Of a DNA stretch of 64,000 nt, positions 46,301 to 59,062 are shown in pieces. This DNA is from Chalciporus piperatus (taxonomy: Eukaryota; Basidiomycota; Agaricomycetes; Boletales; Boletaceae). A program made the translations under genes and the position numbers. The stretch covers positions 1 to 64,000 of the forward strand of contig JBBPTG010000029.1 in assembly GCA_038093975.1 (NCBI GenBank), given 5' to 3'. Below the pieces are notes generated by a model, which was not told the origin of the DNA, did not search any database, and saw only the letters and a list, made by a program, of their open reading frames with translations. Numbering within the stretch: position 1 is the first letter of the stretch; each line of letters opens with the position of its first letter.

Positions 46301-46641
46301 ACAAGGGAAACGATCATGATTCCGCTCATGAGCACACACGATCGAAAAAGCAACACATCGCATACCTCGAGTGGATACTGCGACGCAGTACCCTGAGCCT
46401 GAGCCTTATCTTTCTTCTCCTTTGGCTGTTTCTTCGTCTCCCCTGCGCCTGCATGTGCGACTGGGCCGTTCTGCACGACCGTGTCTGCTGCGGCCGATGC
46501 CATCGTGCGGTGGGTTATCTGTGATCGCTGTGGTGGAAGTGGGTATTTGAAGACGGGAGCGAGCGGGGGACGTCTGTCGAGGCTGTGGAGATGTATGAAT
46601 CGATACGACCTGAGTTTGGGTCGAGCGAGATGTCTGAGCAT
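43389..46641 (-). CDS. threonyl-tRNA synthetase, possible dual cytosolic/mitochondrial
   Basis: Class II aminoacyl-tRNA synthetase that charges tRNA-Thr. Order: N-terminal TGS domain ([20 protein letters not shown]), editing domain with the HSSAH motif ([15 protein letters not shown], reconstructed across an intron) and [20 protein letters not shown], then the catalytic core ([67 protein letters not shown]) and the anticodon-binding domain ([20 protein letters not shown]) ending SRSLENKLV at the TGA at 43389-43391. Two in-frame ATGs exist. That at 46501-46503 gives [13 protein letters not shown], the usual cytosolic start. That at 46639-46641 adds a basic 46-residue leader ([15 protein letters not shown]) typical of mitochondrial import. 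At least nine introns. Confidence 0.93.
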
Positions 46642-46899
46642 CGAGCGTGACTCGATCGAGAGATTGTCTACTTTTGGATGCGGGTGTTACCAAGTATTAT
46701 TAGGGCTAGTGCTAGTACCCTAGCAAAGCCTAGTCTATACCGTAGAGTCCGTAGCGTAGAGCTTCCAGCACAGAACAAAGCGCAGAAAAATCCTCAATAT
46801 TAACATGACAAAGCGTTTACGTTTACGATACAGATAAGATCAAAAAAAAACGCAAAATGAACCATCCACGACGGATCTAATCTCTAATCATCATCGTCA
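46642..46899. other. promoter of ThrRS and 3' flank of VPS15
   Basis: A 258-bp gap between the ThrRS upstream ATG and the VPS15 stop. Nothing else is seen. Confidence 0.4.
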
Positions 46900-49800
46900 T
46901 CATTCTCCAGAACCAACCCGCCACACCTTGAGTGCACCCGCACGGTCCCCACTCACGATCCCTCCTCTAAACGGCGAATCAATGCACGCGAGCGCAGTGA
47001 TAATGTCCTGGTGGGACTTGAGCAAATTCTGCTGGTGATGCGTGACCATCGACATTCGTTGTGGCGCTCGGTTGTTATGGTTCGCTGCATTGGGTGGTTG
47101 AACCCATGTCTCCACGTTGCTCGTCACCGCCCCACTCGCCGAGCGCACCGTGCTATATGGCGAGGGAAAAAAAAAGACGTCAGACCAAACCCCCGCACGG
47201 TGACGCGACACGCAGCCCCATACCTATAACTCGGTCGCTCAGTCTCAGCCTCCGCACCAACCAACACGGACGTCCTCTCCAACCGACTCAAATCCCACAA
47301 CCTCACCCTCCGATCCTCAGACCCACTCACCACGAACCCACGATTCCTCCCCGAACTAGGCACATCCGCCGACAAATCCACAATCTCCGACCGATGCATC
47401 CCCGAATGTCCACCAAAATCCAGCCCGACGACCATGGCGCGTACGTCCGGGGAAGGAGTCGCCAACGAGTCTTCGCGTTGCATGCTCTGAGATGTCCCAC
47501 GATCCCGTCCGCGAGAAAAGGAGGTATAGGCTGCACCACCTGGATAGCGAGAATTCACCAACGAGGAAATCGCTGCTGCAGGACTTGCCTCTGCCTCGAC
47601 GCCAGTCTGCTCCTCGGGCTCTGGTACAGGCTCGGCAGTAGACGTGGTCGTACGTGTCACAAAGCTCTCCATCAACACCGCGTTCTCGATATCCCACACC
47701 TCGATCAACGTCGACGGCGGAGGCTCCGGGCTCCCTTTCCACGTCTCCACCGCAACCATCACCCACCGTCCCTTACCCTTCGTAGGATGCACCACCACCT
47801 GATGGACGCGCGCAGTCCGACCAGCACCCGATCGACCGACTTGCCAGCTCTTGAGAAGCAACCCGAACCGCTTGTCCCAGAGCGACAGTACCCCCGAAGA
47901 CGTACCAACGAGTATCCACGTCCGTTTCCGATCCAAACACATGCACGTAATCGATCCGAAATGTCGAGGATTCTCTAATCGCTGTAACACGCGCATCGTT
48001 CGCAGATCCAACGTCACGATCACAGAGTGCGAGGTCGCATATACCAAGTTGGACGCCGCATCTGAAAAACAACACCAAGATCAGCTTCAACTCGGAGAAG
48101 AAAAAAACGTTTGACGCGACCACCCCCTACTCACCAGTGTTGAAATGATACATGCACGTCACATACTCCCCAGGCGACTCAACCCGATGTTCCCTCACCA
48201 CCGACAGCTTCCCATACTTTGGCAACGACCCACTCAAATTCACATGGACCCTCACCACGTGCACGCTCCCGTCCTCTCCCGCACTCGCAAAACAATGTAC
48301 ACCTTCCACGATACACACGCACTTGACCTTGGCATGATGCTGCGCATACGAATGTCTTGGTTTACTCGTCACGCTCCGTTCGAGTCGTGCCGTGTCCCAT
48401 ACTTTGACAGTGCCGTCGTCAGAGGAAGAGACGAAGAAGGAGTGGTCGGGGGCGACGGCGAGTCCGGTGATACAGTCTGTATGGGCGTGGAGATGGACGA
48501 CGAGCGTGGCTTCTGTCCGTCGAGAGGAGCTGTCCCGTGAGAGGAAGCTCTGACGCGCAGCGTTTCGACGGCGAATGGGTCCTTCGTGCACGCGTGAACC
48601 AAAGTCGCTTTGTAGCTCGCGGTTGTTATCGAGGTAGAGGTTCTCGAGTAAATAGTTGATCCCGACCTCTTGGCCGTCTGTTTGGGCAGCCATTCCCGTT
48701 AGCAATCAGCAACTTGCGAAAGAGAAGGAAAAAAAAGAAAAGGACGCACCGTACGTGGACATCGGCTGAAGAGAAGTCACTCGCGGTCTCAGACTCTGTC
48801 TCGTCATCGCTGTCGACACAGGCGACGACCTTCCTGACCGTTCTGGAGACCCCTCGGACCGAATCCGCGAAGGCGCCTCAAGCACGCCAACAGCGTTCAT
48901 GTTCGACGACCCAACCGCAGGCGCCGCCTTCTGCCCATCCGTGCTGCCGACATGCAATCGATGAGAAACGCGGAGAACAGACGAGTTCGTCGTCGATACC
49001 ACCGATTCCGTAGGGCTGCTCGGACGATCGTGACCCGGTGCCGGGCTTGGCGGAACGAGCCCCCCAGTACCAGTACCAGTACCGGCGGTGGCAGCTGTCG
49101 CACTCGTCGTGGTCCCAGAAACAAAAGGTGTCTGCCCCGTTCCATGACCTCCCGCTCTCTCTCTCGCTGCAGTCGTCAAATTCAAAGACGACCCCGACCC
49201 TCCGATCGTCGCCAACCTCCTCCTCAGATCATCAATCGCCGCCGCATTCGCAGTCTGATCCACGCTCGTAGCGCGACTCATTCTTGGGGTGCCGGGACGA
49301 GTACCATATCCTAGACGCGCGATATCGCTCGACCGAAGAGGGGTGGGCGTGGAGAGACGCGAGGTACGGGCGATGTCAGAGCTGGATCGGTGGGATTTGA
49401 GGAAGACAGTTTGAGGAACGACGGAGAGTTTTTGGAGTTCAACGTCTCCGGTCGTGCGGATGATCTTTTCATAGTCTGGTTCGAGTCGTAGACGGGAAGC
49501 AAAACTAGAAAATGACCAGACGAGCGAGCGATATATAGAAATGAGATGGATCTCTCCAAAAAGGAAAATGTTGGGGGACAGCGCACCTCGATGCATTATT
49601 AGCCAATTTCAGGATATAATCACGCATCGCGACGAGTTTCGCCTCGTCCCCGGGTGTCATCCCCAGGTTCCGCAACTTCAACAGCTGCACTTCGTCCCTG
49701 CATCGTTCGTGGTCAGCCCCAGCAGTGACGGTCAAGAAGAGGGCGCACTCACTCTTCGGTTTTATTCTGCTTCGATGCGCTCGAATTCCCCGTCTTTCGC

Positions 49801-52758
49801 ATCGACACAATGCTTTCCCTCGGTGACTCTACCTTTGTCGCCGACCTCCGTTGTCCACGCCAAAACATCGTTCGGTCAGCTTTCATCGCCCATTGAACCG
49901 CGCCATCGAATACAGCACGGGAGAGCTGTCGCATACGTCAGTGAGAATCTCCAGTAACGAAACGAAACGAGTGCGCACCGGTGGCTTTATAGCCGCCAAC
50001 AAACTCTGCTCGTCAATCTCTTTGACATCACATCGAAGAAGATGCCGCAAAGAAGGGTAGAGAATGCACCAGATGTCACTCGGCTGGAGGTGTTTAGCAG
50101 CCGAGGCAATGAACGCTGCCGCGCCTTGTCGAATCCAGACATTCGGATGGTAGAAGAAACAGAGCGTCGCACTCATCAGTTCCCATATCCGCATCTTCTG
50201 GAACAGCCCCAGTTCGCAAAGACTCGTGAGCGCCGACAACACCCGTGCCACCACGCTCTCTTCCACATCTACAAACAAAATCCCCATCAGTAACCCCACA
50301 CCATCGCACCCTCGACGGACACTCACCTGACAAAGCCTGTACCATCAACGGCAGAATATACTCCTCCAAACTCCTCCCACCGGCACAAGCCGCCACGTCC
50401 ACCACACTCTCGAAGAACGCCAACCTGAGCAACCAATCCCGGTCGTTCAGATAGGTAATCATGTGACTCAACACGACGTCGTTGGTTTTCTGACGACCGA
50501 GAAAGATGCAGAGGGCGCTGATGTTGTGCAACACGGCACGTTTGACGATTGGGGAGGGGTCCATGAGAAGGGTGGAGAGTTGTTCTTGGATGGAGAGGTG
50601 GAGGTCATAGAGGGAGGTGTCATAGGAGACCTAGAAGGGAGGGAGGGTCAGAGGACATGTTGGAGGGGATGGGAAAGCGTACCTCGAAGTGTACTTCATC
50701 GTATTCTTGTCGGTCACCATTCACGCCCGGAGCGATTCCATGCGCTTTCAACGCTTGACCCATTTCGAGGTATCGAAGCGCCGTTTCTGCGAGTGGGGCA
50801 AGACATTGAGCGTACGTCGCACGGACGGAGACTTCGGTGTCTTGAACTAGATAGCGGACGTTAGGGATGATATATTCCGGGAACATCGACACGTTCGACG
50901 GGGTAATCACTGTCACTTTCATCAACTGCCGAGAGCGAGGTTAGTCTTGAGAACGGAATGGAAAGCGGGTGAGACAGACGATTTGCATGAGGGTCCGCAC
51001 AGCTGCAGACCGAACGACGGCTACTTCGTCACGGAGAAGTTCCACGATGTACGGAACAGCATGATCCAACTTGGACTCGTCAGTGAGGTTTGCAGAAAGT
51101 GCCAAGAGTATGTCGAGTGCACGAATTCGCGAAGATGGGAGGGAGCAATTCCTAATGTTTGCGAGTACGAGAGACAGGAGAATCAACGCCGGTCCGTCTT
51201 CTGCAGGTGTTGGACTGTGGGTGGGTGTATACGATGGGATCTGCAGTGCGACAGGGAAGATGTCCTGGGGGAATCGTCAGATGTGATCCATGTCGAATGA
51301 TGAGCGAGCTTTACCTGGTTCAACTTGGCAGACGACGCCGTGGTGTCATAATCCACTCTCACGTCCATAATTGTGCGATCGACGTCTTGTGACTGAAGGA
51401 GGTAGGGTTCGACGGAGGCATAGTCCTCCCATATTCCGTCGATTCGATGATCACCGTCGCTTGGAAGTGCCTCCCCCGCACTTCCGACGCGAGTGGATGA
51501 TTCCTTGGAGCCCTTTGCGGTGGGGGTGGAGGGGACTGCGGTGGCTGGAGTTGGAGCTGAGGAAATCGAGGACGACGGGAAGGGAAACGTGCTCGCACGT
51601 TCGCTGATGGAGGCGACGTATTCGTGGAGGAAGGAATAGAAGCATTCTGGCAGGACGGTTCCCCGTGCATCGGCCAAGGCGGTATCAAAGGTCGGGCGTG
51701 ACCCCGGGTCGAGGGATATCATCTGCTGTATCATGGTCTGTGAACAAGGTTAGTCTCCCTGCACGCCCGCATCAGATACGAGAACATACGCGGATTCCCT
51801 CGTCCTCGATGGCAGTCAATTGAGCATCGACACTGTACTCCCCTTCACGATACTTGAACAGTTGACTGAGCGTGAAGAGAGGTGCGCCCTCGAGGAACAT
51901 CTCAGCAATGACACAGCCAGCGCTAAACACGTCCATTGCCTCTGTCAAGCGTTCCTTCTTGTCCGACTCGTCACCTGTCTTTATCTGCTTCTCCGCCTTG
52001 TAGAATCGCTCTGGTGCAACATAGCATGTTCGCCTGCCACTGGTGTCATAGAAGAATGAGAAATCGGAGGGGTCGTCGAGAGGGAGTCGGGTTGGCTTGT
52101 ATGGTGCAAAGTCGGTGATATATATCCAATTTGAAGAGGTGACGAGGATGTTGGTGGATTTGATGTCTCCATGGGAGGTCTTTTGGAGATGGGCAAGGGA
52201 GAGAGCGGCGAGTAGTTGGTAAACGATCCATTTCTTTTCGATGATGGACAGAAACGGACGTGTGCTGAGAGGTAGTCGCGTGGGGTTAACGAGTCTGATA
52301 TAGAGTGGCAGAGAGGTACCTGATGCGGTCGTACAGGTTGCTGGTGAACCACTGTCTTATAAGATAACCAGCTTTGTCGGTCTCTACAAAAGCTTGATAG
52401 TTGTACACGTTTGGAATGTCGTGTAGGGCATCCCTATCGACTGTGGGACGAATGAGGAGAGTAACACGGGGTAACAAGAGGACATACGCTTCTGTTTCCT
52501 GTGGTATGATCTGAGAGTGATACCTGGGTCCTGTTTGATGAAAATCTTGACGAGGAGATGACCATTTCTGTGACGACACTTGACTGTCTTTAGGAAACGA
52601 GCTTGACCGATGCTAACTGAGGGTTGGTACTCATGCACGGGGCAAAGACAGTGAACACACCTCTTTTCGTACGTGATATCTGCGCCGAGTTCAGTCACGA
52701 AAGAGTCGAGAGCGCCGCTCGTTCTGGTGAGGGTTGATCCAGACTGGACATTGCCCAT
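46900..52758 (-). CDS. VPS15: VPS15, regulatory kinase of the class III PI3-kinase complex
   Basis: Partner of VPS34 and VPS30/Beclin in vesicle sorting and autophagy at endosomes and the phagophore. ATG at 52756-52758 gives MGNVQSGS, with Gly2 and Ser for N-myristoylation. The kinase domain follows with GHLLVKIFIKQDPGITLRSY, SHGDIKSTNILVTS (HGD instead of HRD) and ITDFAPYKPTRLPLDD (DFA instead of DFG), the divergences I expect in this family. Then SFFYDTSGRRTCYVAPERFY and GCVIAEMFLEGAPLFTLSQ. HEAT-type repeats occupy about 49.6-51.2 kb (DEVAVVRSAAVRTLMQIV, IRQGAAAFIASAAKHLQPSD), and WD40 repeats 46.9-48.7 kb (DHSFFVSSSDDGTVKVWDTA), ending KVWRVGSGE. Many short introns; roughly 1,500 residues, normal for VPS15. 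I saw no break. Confidence 0.93.
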
Positions 52759-53532
52759 AAGATGGTCAGTGTAGGAGTGAAAGGGGAATGCTCAGATGAC
52801 CATATTTGGAGTGACTGATATCCGCGGGTCGAGGGGGGAGACAATGATGGTACTAGTACTACAGCACTGTCTCTCTACGGATCTACGTTGGATCTACACG
52901 CTCTACACGCTACACCGCAGAGTCTAAATTGGATGGTGGCCTGAACCGTGAATTGCCGATGGATAAAGATTCCGCTAACCCCGCTAAATGTCAGGTCCTC
53001 GGCGACGTCTTTTTTCGGATAGCCAGATCAGCCCGCTGTGCTCTTCCCCGTCGGGGCCATCGACGAGGAAGACGGGTGCGTGTGCAGACCGTGCCGTGTC
53101 CCGCCACATCGGTGAGAGGGAGTGTGACATGTTGTCACACACGATTGTCACATTGTCGTTTGCTGTTTCTGTGTTTTCGATGTACGACGAGTCGATAGAG
53201 GCTGTCAGGACACTGTCGGTACTGTCGGGACACTGTCAATCACTCGGTACACTCGGTACACTCGGTACACTCGGTAGTCACTCTCAGTCTCACCGGACAC
53301 TCCCTGTCTACTGTTTTTCTCTTTTTTTTTTTACGGTGTCGTCGCCTGGGAACGACCGAATCCGCAGCGACTCGTGGAGTCCGACTGAGACCTAGACGTC
53401 TTGTACACGTCGTGCCGGTCATCTAGTCCCCTCCTCTGTCAAAAACGTAAGCCAGTCCCTCCCCTCCACCACAGCTCCCTCTCACCCCCATGCAGTCACC
53501 TCGGGCGCTTTCTTGCGCGCTCCCTCGCCCAC
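52759..53532. promoter_or_regulatory. divergent promoter region of VPS15 and SNF5
   Basis: A 774-bp spacer. It contains a poly-T run at about 53323-53332, a 9-bp tandem repeat and several related GACACTGTC copies around 53150-53240. No gene is seen. Confidence 0.45.
53241..53276. repeat. 9-bp tandem repeat (CACTCGGTA) x4
   Basis: Four perfect copies of CACTCGGTA, followed by a truncated start of another. It sits about 260 bp upstream of the SNF5 ATG and within the shared promoter. Confidence 0.95.
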
Positions 53533-56500
53533 ATGAACTCCTACCAGCAGCCTCAACAGACTCAGCCTCAGTACCCCCTCCGTCCACCCTCATCACAGCA
53601 ACACTTGTCATTCCAGCAGCCAATCAACCCCCAAATCAACCTAAACCCAAACCTACACTCTATCAACCCCGGTTACCTCGCTGCATTCCAGAATGCCCAG
53701 CACTCCTCCATGAACGGAATGATCCCCAAATTCCCTTCCGGATACCCCTCCTACCAACAACAGCACCAACACTCTCCCCATCCTTCATCTCACCTACACC
53801 CTTCACAGACCCCAAATCAGTCCTCAATATCACCAACTCAACTCTTATCCGCCTCTCCTTCACAACTCATCGGCCATCCGTCTCAACAGCTGCCCTCCCA
53901 ACCACTCACCCTCACCCCCGCTCAACTACTACAACAGCAACAAAGCGCGTCAATGCACCCTGCTGCCATCGCAGGGCTCGGCGGTGTCAATCCAAACATG
54001 TCCTCGCTCGGCGGCATGGCTGGTCTCGGGATCAACATGGGTATGAACAACATGCAGCCAGTTCAGAACATGGGTAACGTCAACAACATGGGCATGCCGA
54101 CTACCATGGGTGTGCAGTCAATGCCCCACATGCCCGGTGCACCAAACCAAGCACAGAACCCCGCTATGCGCATGTCCTTTCCACCCGGCATGAATCCAAT
54201 GCGATATTCCCAAATGACCCCACAAGAACGCGCCGCGTTTCAACGACAGCAACAGGCCGCTGCCCTCGGTCACGTCATGCCAACAGAACGCCCTCCTCCA
54301 CCTAGTACACCCACTCAACCAGCTCCATACGAGCGTGGTCACAGTCTTACCCATGAACGACCGCCCAGTCAGCACGGCCGTCCTCTCAGCGATCGACAGC
54401 CTAGTCAACCCCACGATCGCGCACAAAGTCAACCTCACGACATGTCTACTCTCCAGGGCGACCGACCGTCTTCCTCGGCTTCTGTTCGCTCACATCATTC
54501 GCATCAACCCCACGACGGTACCACTCAACATGGCATCATGCCACCGCCCGGTTCGCGTCCTGGCACAGCGAGTGGTACCACACCCTCCCGAATGAACCCC
54601 ACCCAGCACGCGATGAATCTCAACCCAAATATGAACGCCGTCCAGCTCACGCCAGGCATGGGCGGTTCAAACATGCTCATGAATATGACCATGAACATGA
54701 CTCCGCACATGGCTCCAGGTTCTAATCTCAACCCTGCCATGAACCAAGCACAGCAGATGAACGTGGGTGCGAATCTTAACCCTCAGATGAATCATGGTCC
54801 AGGGATGCAGATGGGTGCTGTTGTTGGAGGTGGGATGGGTATGCCGATGAATCGGCCCCCGACGAGGACGGGGTCGGCACTTGGACTTGGGTCGCCGAAA
54901 CACTCTCCGAGGATGAGTATGGGGCCGATGGGTGGTGTCGGGCCGGGAGGTATGGGACCTGGCGTTCAGGCAAATACCATGGGTGGAGGGATGCCCATGG
55001 GTGGGGGGATGCCTATGAGTGGAGGAATGAGTGCGCCCATGAGTGGTGGAATGGGCACCATGGGTGGTCCTATGAACGGGAACATTGGTGTTGGCATGGG
55101 TCCTCAAGGCATGTCGACGATACCCGGCATGAGTGGTATGGGTGGTATGGGTCCGATGAGCATGAATCCCTCGACTCAGGGTCTTGGTGCGGGAGGAAGC
55201 ATGATGGGAGGTGCCGGGGGTGGATTGATGGGTCCACCTGTGATTCCTCAGATGATGCAACGACCTAGTCAGGAACAGATGATGCAGCCTCACATTCGCG
55301 ATGAGCCTGCGCCTGGTCCACGCGAAACGGTGCGTATATGCGTCTTTTCTTTTGATTGCTTCGCGGTGCATGGACTGATGAGGACGCGGTTCAGAGTTTA
55401 CCACCTACCTCGGCGGGTCCGTTCATGGGTCTTGACGGCCCCAGCGGGTCGAGTATGGGTCCTAGCATGCCAGGTCTCCAACGCCAGGGCTCTCAACCCC
55501 CTCCACAACAATCACCCATTCGGCAACTACAGCCTCCACATCATTCTCCTATGGCGCCTGTGCGTAAACCGGTGGAGATTCCAGGACCTGCGACTCCTGT
55601 CAATGTTCCTCCGATTCCTGGGACGACGCCTGGGCAGAAACTTCCACCACATCTAGCTTCGCTTAATCCGGCCGTGACGAAGATATCGTACATACCTTTT
55701 GCCGCCCCACAATCTTCTACAGAGGCGGCTGAGGAAGAGTCTGATGAAGACACGAAGCCCTACACCGAGTCCGCTGTCGACGTTGACGAGGAAAAACAGG
55801 ACCAAGACAAGGACAAGGACAAGGAGAACGCCGTCGAGGGCCAGTCAGATGCCAACCCCCCCTCCGGGACCAAAATCGAAGACCCCGTCCCACCCCTCTC
55901 CACGACCGACATCGCCACTCTCGAAGCGGTCATGGCGCGCGATTCGGCGTACGACGCGGTGTATCGAGCGAAACAGGCGAGGATGATGCAAGAGTTGAGG
56001 AGTTCTGGGCCGGGTGCGAGGTTGGCGTGGTGGGATAGGGATTTCGTGGCTGCCAATACGATGGGCCTGGGTGGAGCGATGGGAATGGGAATGGGGAGAA
56101 GACCGGAGAGGTTTGATGTGAGGTATCCGAGACCGGCGAGGAGTGAGCAGACGGGGATGAGGAAGAAGGGGGCGAGGAGGGAGGGAGTTCGGATGTGAGT
56201 CCACCTTGTCACCTTTTCTTTGGTCGTTGTGATGCTGACAACGTTTTTTTTTGTGGATATGGATAGACCTGGCAAGTTACTACCCGAGTTGGCGAATCGA
56301 CCGGAACAGCTCGTGCCTATTCGTCTCGAGTTTGATGTGGACCATCATAAGATGCGGGAGACGTTTGTTTGGAATCTTAATGGTGCGTCCTTCGCCTGCG
56401 ATCTGTTGATCCCACTCACACCCCGTTTTCAGATCCAGTCATCACGCCCGACATGTTCGCCCAAACGCTCGTCGAAGACTACGCCCTCCCCCCAAGCTAT

Positions 56501-59062
56501 CACAGCATGATCACCAAATCGATCCAAGAGCAATTGAGCGATTTCAAAGCGCACGTTTCCAGTATCGATGCGGATTACAAGCTGCCGATCGAGATGTCGC
56601 ATTCAGAAGGTGGTGTTGGTGTTGGTGTTGGTGTTGGTGGGGACGATGGCGAGGATTCGGATATCGAGGTTGTGAGACAGTCGCAGCAGATTGTGTCCGA
56701 GGTGATGGCGACGGAGGAGGGTCAGCAAGGGCCAATAAACAACGGGGATGCAAACAGGGATGGGAAAAAAGATGAGACTATGGATGGAGGGGTGGACGGC
56801 GAAGATGCGGTCGTTGGCAGAGGCACGCTCGACGAAGAAGCGATTCGATGGTGGGAGTCGTGGCGAAAACGGGCTAAGAAAGAGATGCCTACACGTTCTG
56901 CGGTTACGAGCGGTCGACGGAAGAAACGCAAGATCAGCGCGAGGATCGAGGACGTGGAGGATGTGAACACGACCACGAGCATGGGGGGGGATGGGCACGA
57001 AAGACCGAGGACGATGAATGAGTTTGAGGTGGACGAGAAGAGGATACGTGAGGATTTGAGGATATTGATCAGGGTGAGTGTGTTTGGGCGCAGGGTGGGG
57101 GGGGGAACGCGGACCGTGGTGACTGATGGAAATGTGGTAGCTCGATATCATCGTGGGGTCGATGAAGTTGGACGATCAGTTTGAGTGGGATTTGGAGAAT
57201 CAGGATGCATCGCCTGAGCAGTTTGCGGAGGTGTATGCGAACGAGTTGGGTTTGGGCGGGGAGTTCAAGTGAGTGCTTACCGTTGGCTGGACGTGGTGTC
57301 GCCTGACGCGCGGGTGGTAGAACTGCGATTGCTCACTGTATACGAGAGCAAGTGCAAGTTTACCAAAAGTCGCTCTTCCTCGTCGGTCACCCGACCGACG
57401 GGTCGTTCGTCCAAGACGACGATCTTCGAATGTCATTCTTACCCAGTATTACCTCGGCCACTCGAGCCATGGACCAAGTGCAATCATTTACACCGCTCCT
57501 CAATTACCTCAGCGACGGCGAGATCGAGCGAAACGAAAAAGAACGCGAGAAGGAACTCACTCGACGACGAAAACGCAACACGCGCGGTCGTCGAGGCATC
57601 GCCCTTCCGGATCGCGAACCCAACAGAACCTATCGCACGCCCGCCGTCGGTTTCCCAGAACTGGATGCCGCCACGCTGGCGCTCGCTGCTGCTGCCAACG
57701 CACCTACGTCGAGACGTGCGGCCGCAGCCGCTGCTACGTTGACGATCGCCAATATGGTTGCGTCGGAGAATGGGACATCGATTATGCCGATGCAGTTACC
57801 TCCTCAACAGTCGACGTCGCAGGTGACGTTGACGTTGAACAAGGAGAAGAAACCAAAGGGGTTGTTCAAGCCACCAGAGTATCCACCTTCTGTTCTTCGT
57901 CCACGCGCCAAAGTGAATGCGCCGACGTCGTCGACTGCGGTCGCGTCCGTGTCGATGTTACCGTCGTCGTTACTCGAGAACGACCCACCAGCGTCGGTGG
58001 TGAGCGCACCACCTCCAGATTCGAGAACGCTCGCGAAGAAGGCGAGGGAAAGCGAGAGGGAAGCGAAAGAGAGGGAGTTTGCGGATGGCCAACATGCGAA
58101 CGTTATAAACGGCGTGTGGCACTGTTCCAATTGTGGCTGTCCTGAAAGCATTGCTATCGGACGAAGAAAGGGACCGTTGGGAGACAAGTCGCAGTGTGGA
58201 ACGTGTGGTGCGTATTTCATCCTGATTTCTCTCGACACGCACCTTTGGCTGACTCCTTTCCCCTTAATTTAGGCAAGTTTTGGCATCGACATAGGCGCCC
58301 CAGGCCTGTGCAGTATAGTTTGGATCCGGAGTATCATTTGAATTTGAGGAATGAGGAACTAGGGAAGACGCCCGCGAAGAAGAGAGGAAGAGCTGCGAAT
58401 TCGGTTGCTGTCGACGGTGCAGAGACGCCCAGTCGGCAGAAATCTGAACTTTGGGTCGAAGCGCCGAATCAACCACCCAATTCGTCGACGATACCGCCCT
58501 CTGAAGATGATCGACCGGTGTCCCCCGTGTCGACGGCATCGAGCGCGTCCGAGGCACCGCTCGCGCAACAGGTTCTCAAAACGAATGGCGCGAATGCCCT
58601 GCGACTGTCGACGCCTGATTCGCCTCGACTGCAACCGAACATGGGTTCGTCGTCTCCAGGGGGCGAGTATGCACCGCATTTGAACGGATCATATGTGAGT
58701 TGAATACGTTTTTATTTGCGAGGTCGTGACTCACGCTCCATGTTTCGTAGTCGATACCCACTTGGTTGTCTGCGGCGATCGTGGCATTGCAGACCAAGTA
58801 TCCGGACGACAAGTTCGAGGCGATATTGAGGAAGCCGTCGCCCAGGGCACCTCCAGAGTGGAGGATAAAGTGTTTAGATTGTCCTGGCAAGGTGAGTAGT
58901 TCTCGAGGGGTGAAATCGGAGCCTGACGGATTGACTGACATGTGGCTGACACAGTTGTATAACCCCGGCCCGGGTGACTCATTGTCTAATTACGAGGTCC
59001 ACCTGAAGAACCGCCAACATCGCGTCAAGGTCACCGGCCGTGTCAAAGGGGCCCCGTCATAG
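53533..59062 (+). CDS. SNF5: SWI/SNF chromatin-remodelling subunit SNF5 (SMARCB1/INI1) with GATA-type finger
   Basis: Core subunit of the SWI/SNF nucleosome remodeller. ATG at 53533 gives MNSYQQPQQTQPQY and a first exon of about 1.8 kb encoding a Gln/Pro/Met/Gly-rich region. After exon 2 come the two SNF5 repeats: RPT1 (LVPIRLEFDVDHHKMRETFV, ITPDMFAQTLVEDYALPPSY) and, after an acidic linker, RPT2 (LDIIVGSMKLDDQFEWDLEN, QVQVYQKSLFLVGH). Near residue 1,250 is a zinc finger, WHCSNCGCPESIAIGRRKGP then KSQCGTCGKFWHRHRR (C-X2-C..C-X2-C), which fungal Snf5 proteins often carry. The last exons include SIPTWLSAAIVALQTKYPDD and end GRVKGAPS at the TAG at 59060-59062. The ATG is preceded by an open non-ATG extension that I left out. 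Confidence 0.92.

Noticed and set aside
53401..53532. N-terminal extension of SNF5 upstream of the ATG at 53533
   Set aside because: The open extension begins with a non-ATG codon, and the first ATG in frame with a plausible N-terminus is at 53533.
54667..55404. Minus-strand 245-codon His/Thr-rich frame opposite SNF5 exon 1
   Set aside because: Antisense shadow of the Met/Gly/Asn-rich SNF5 region.
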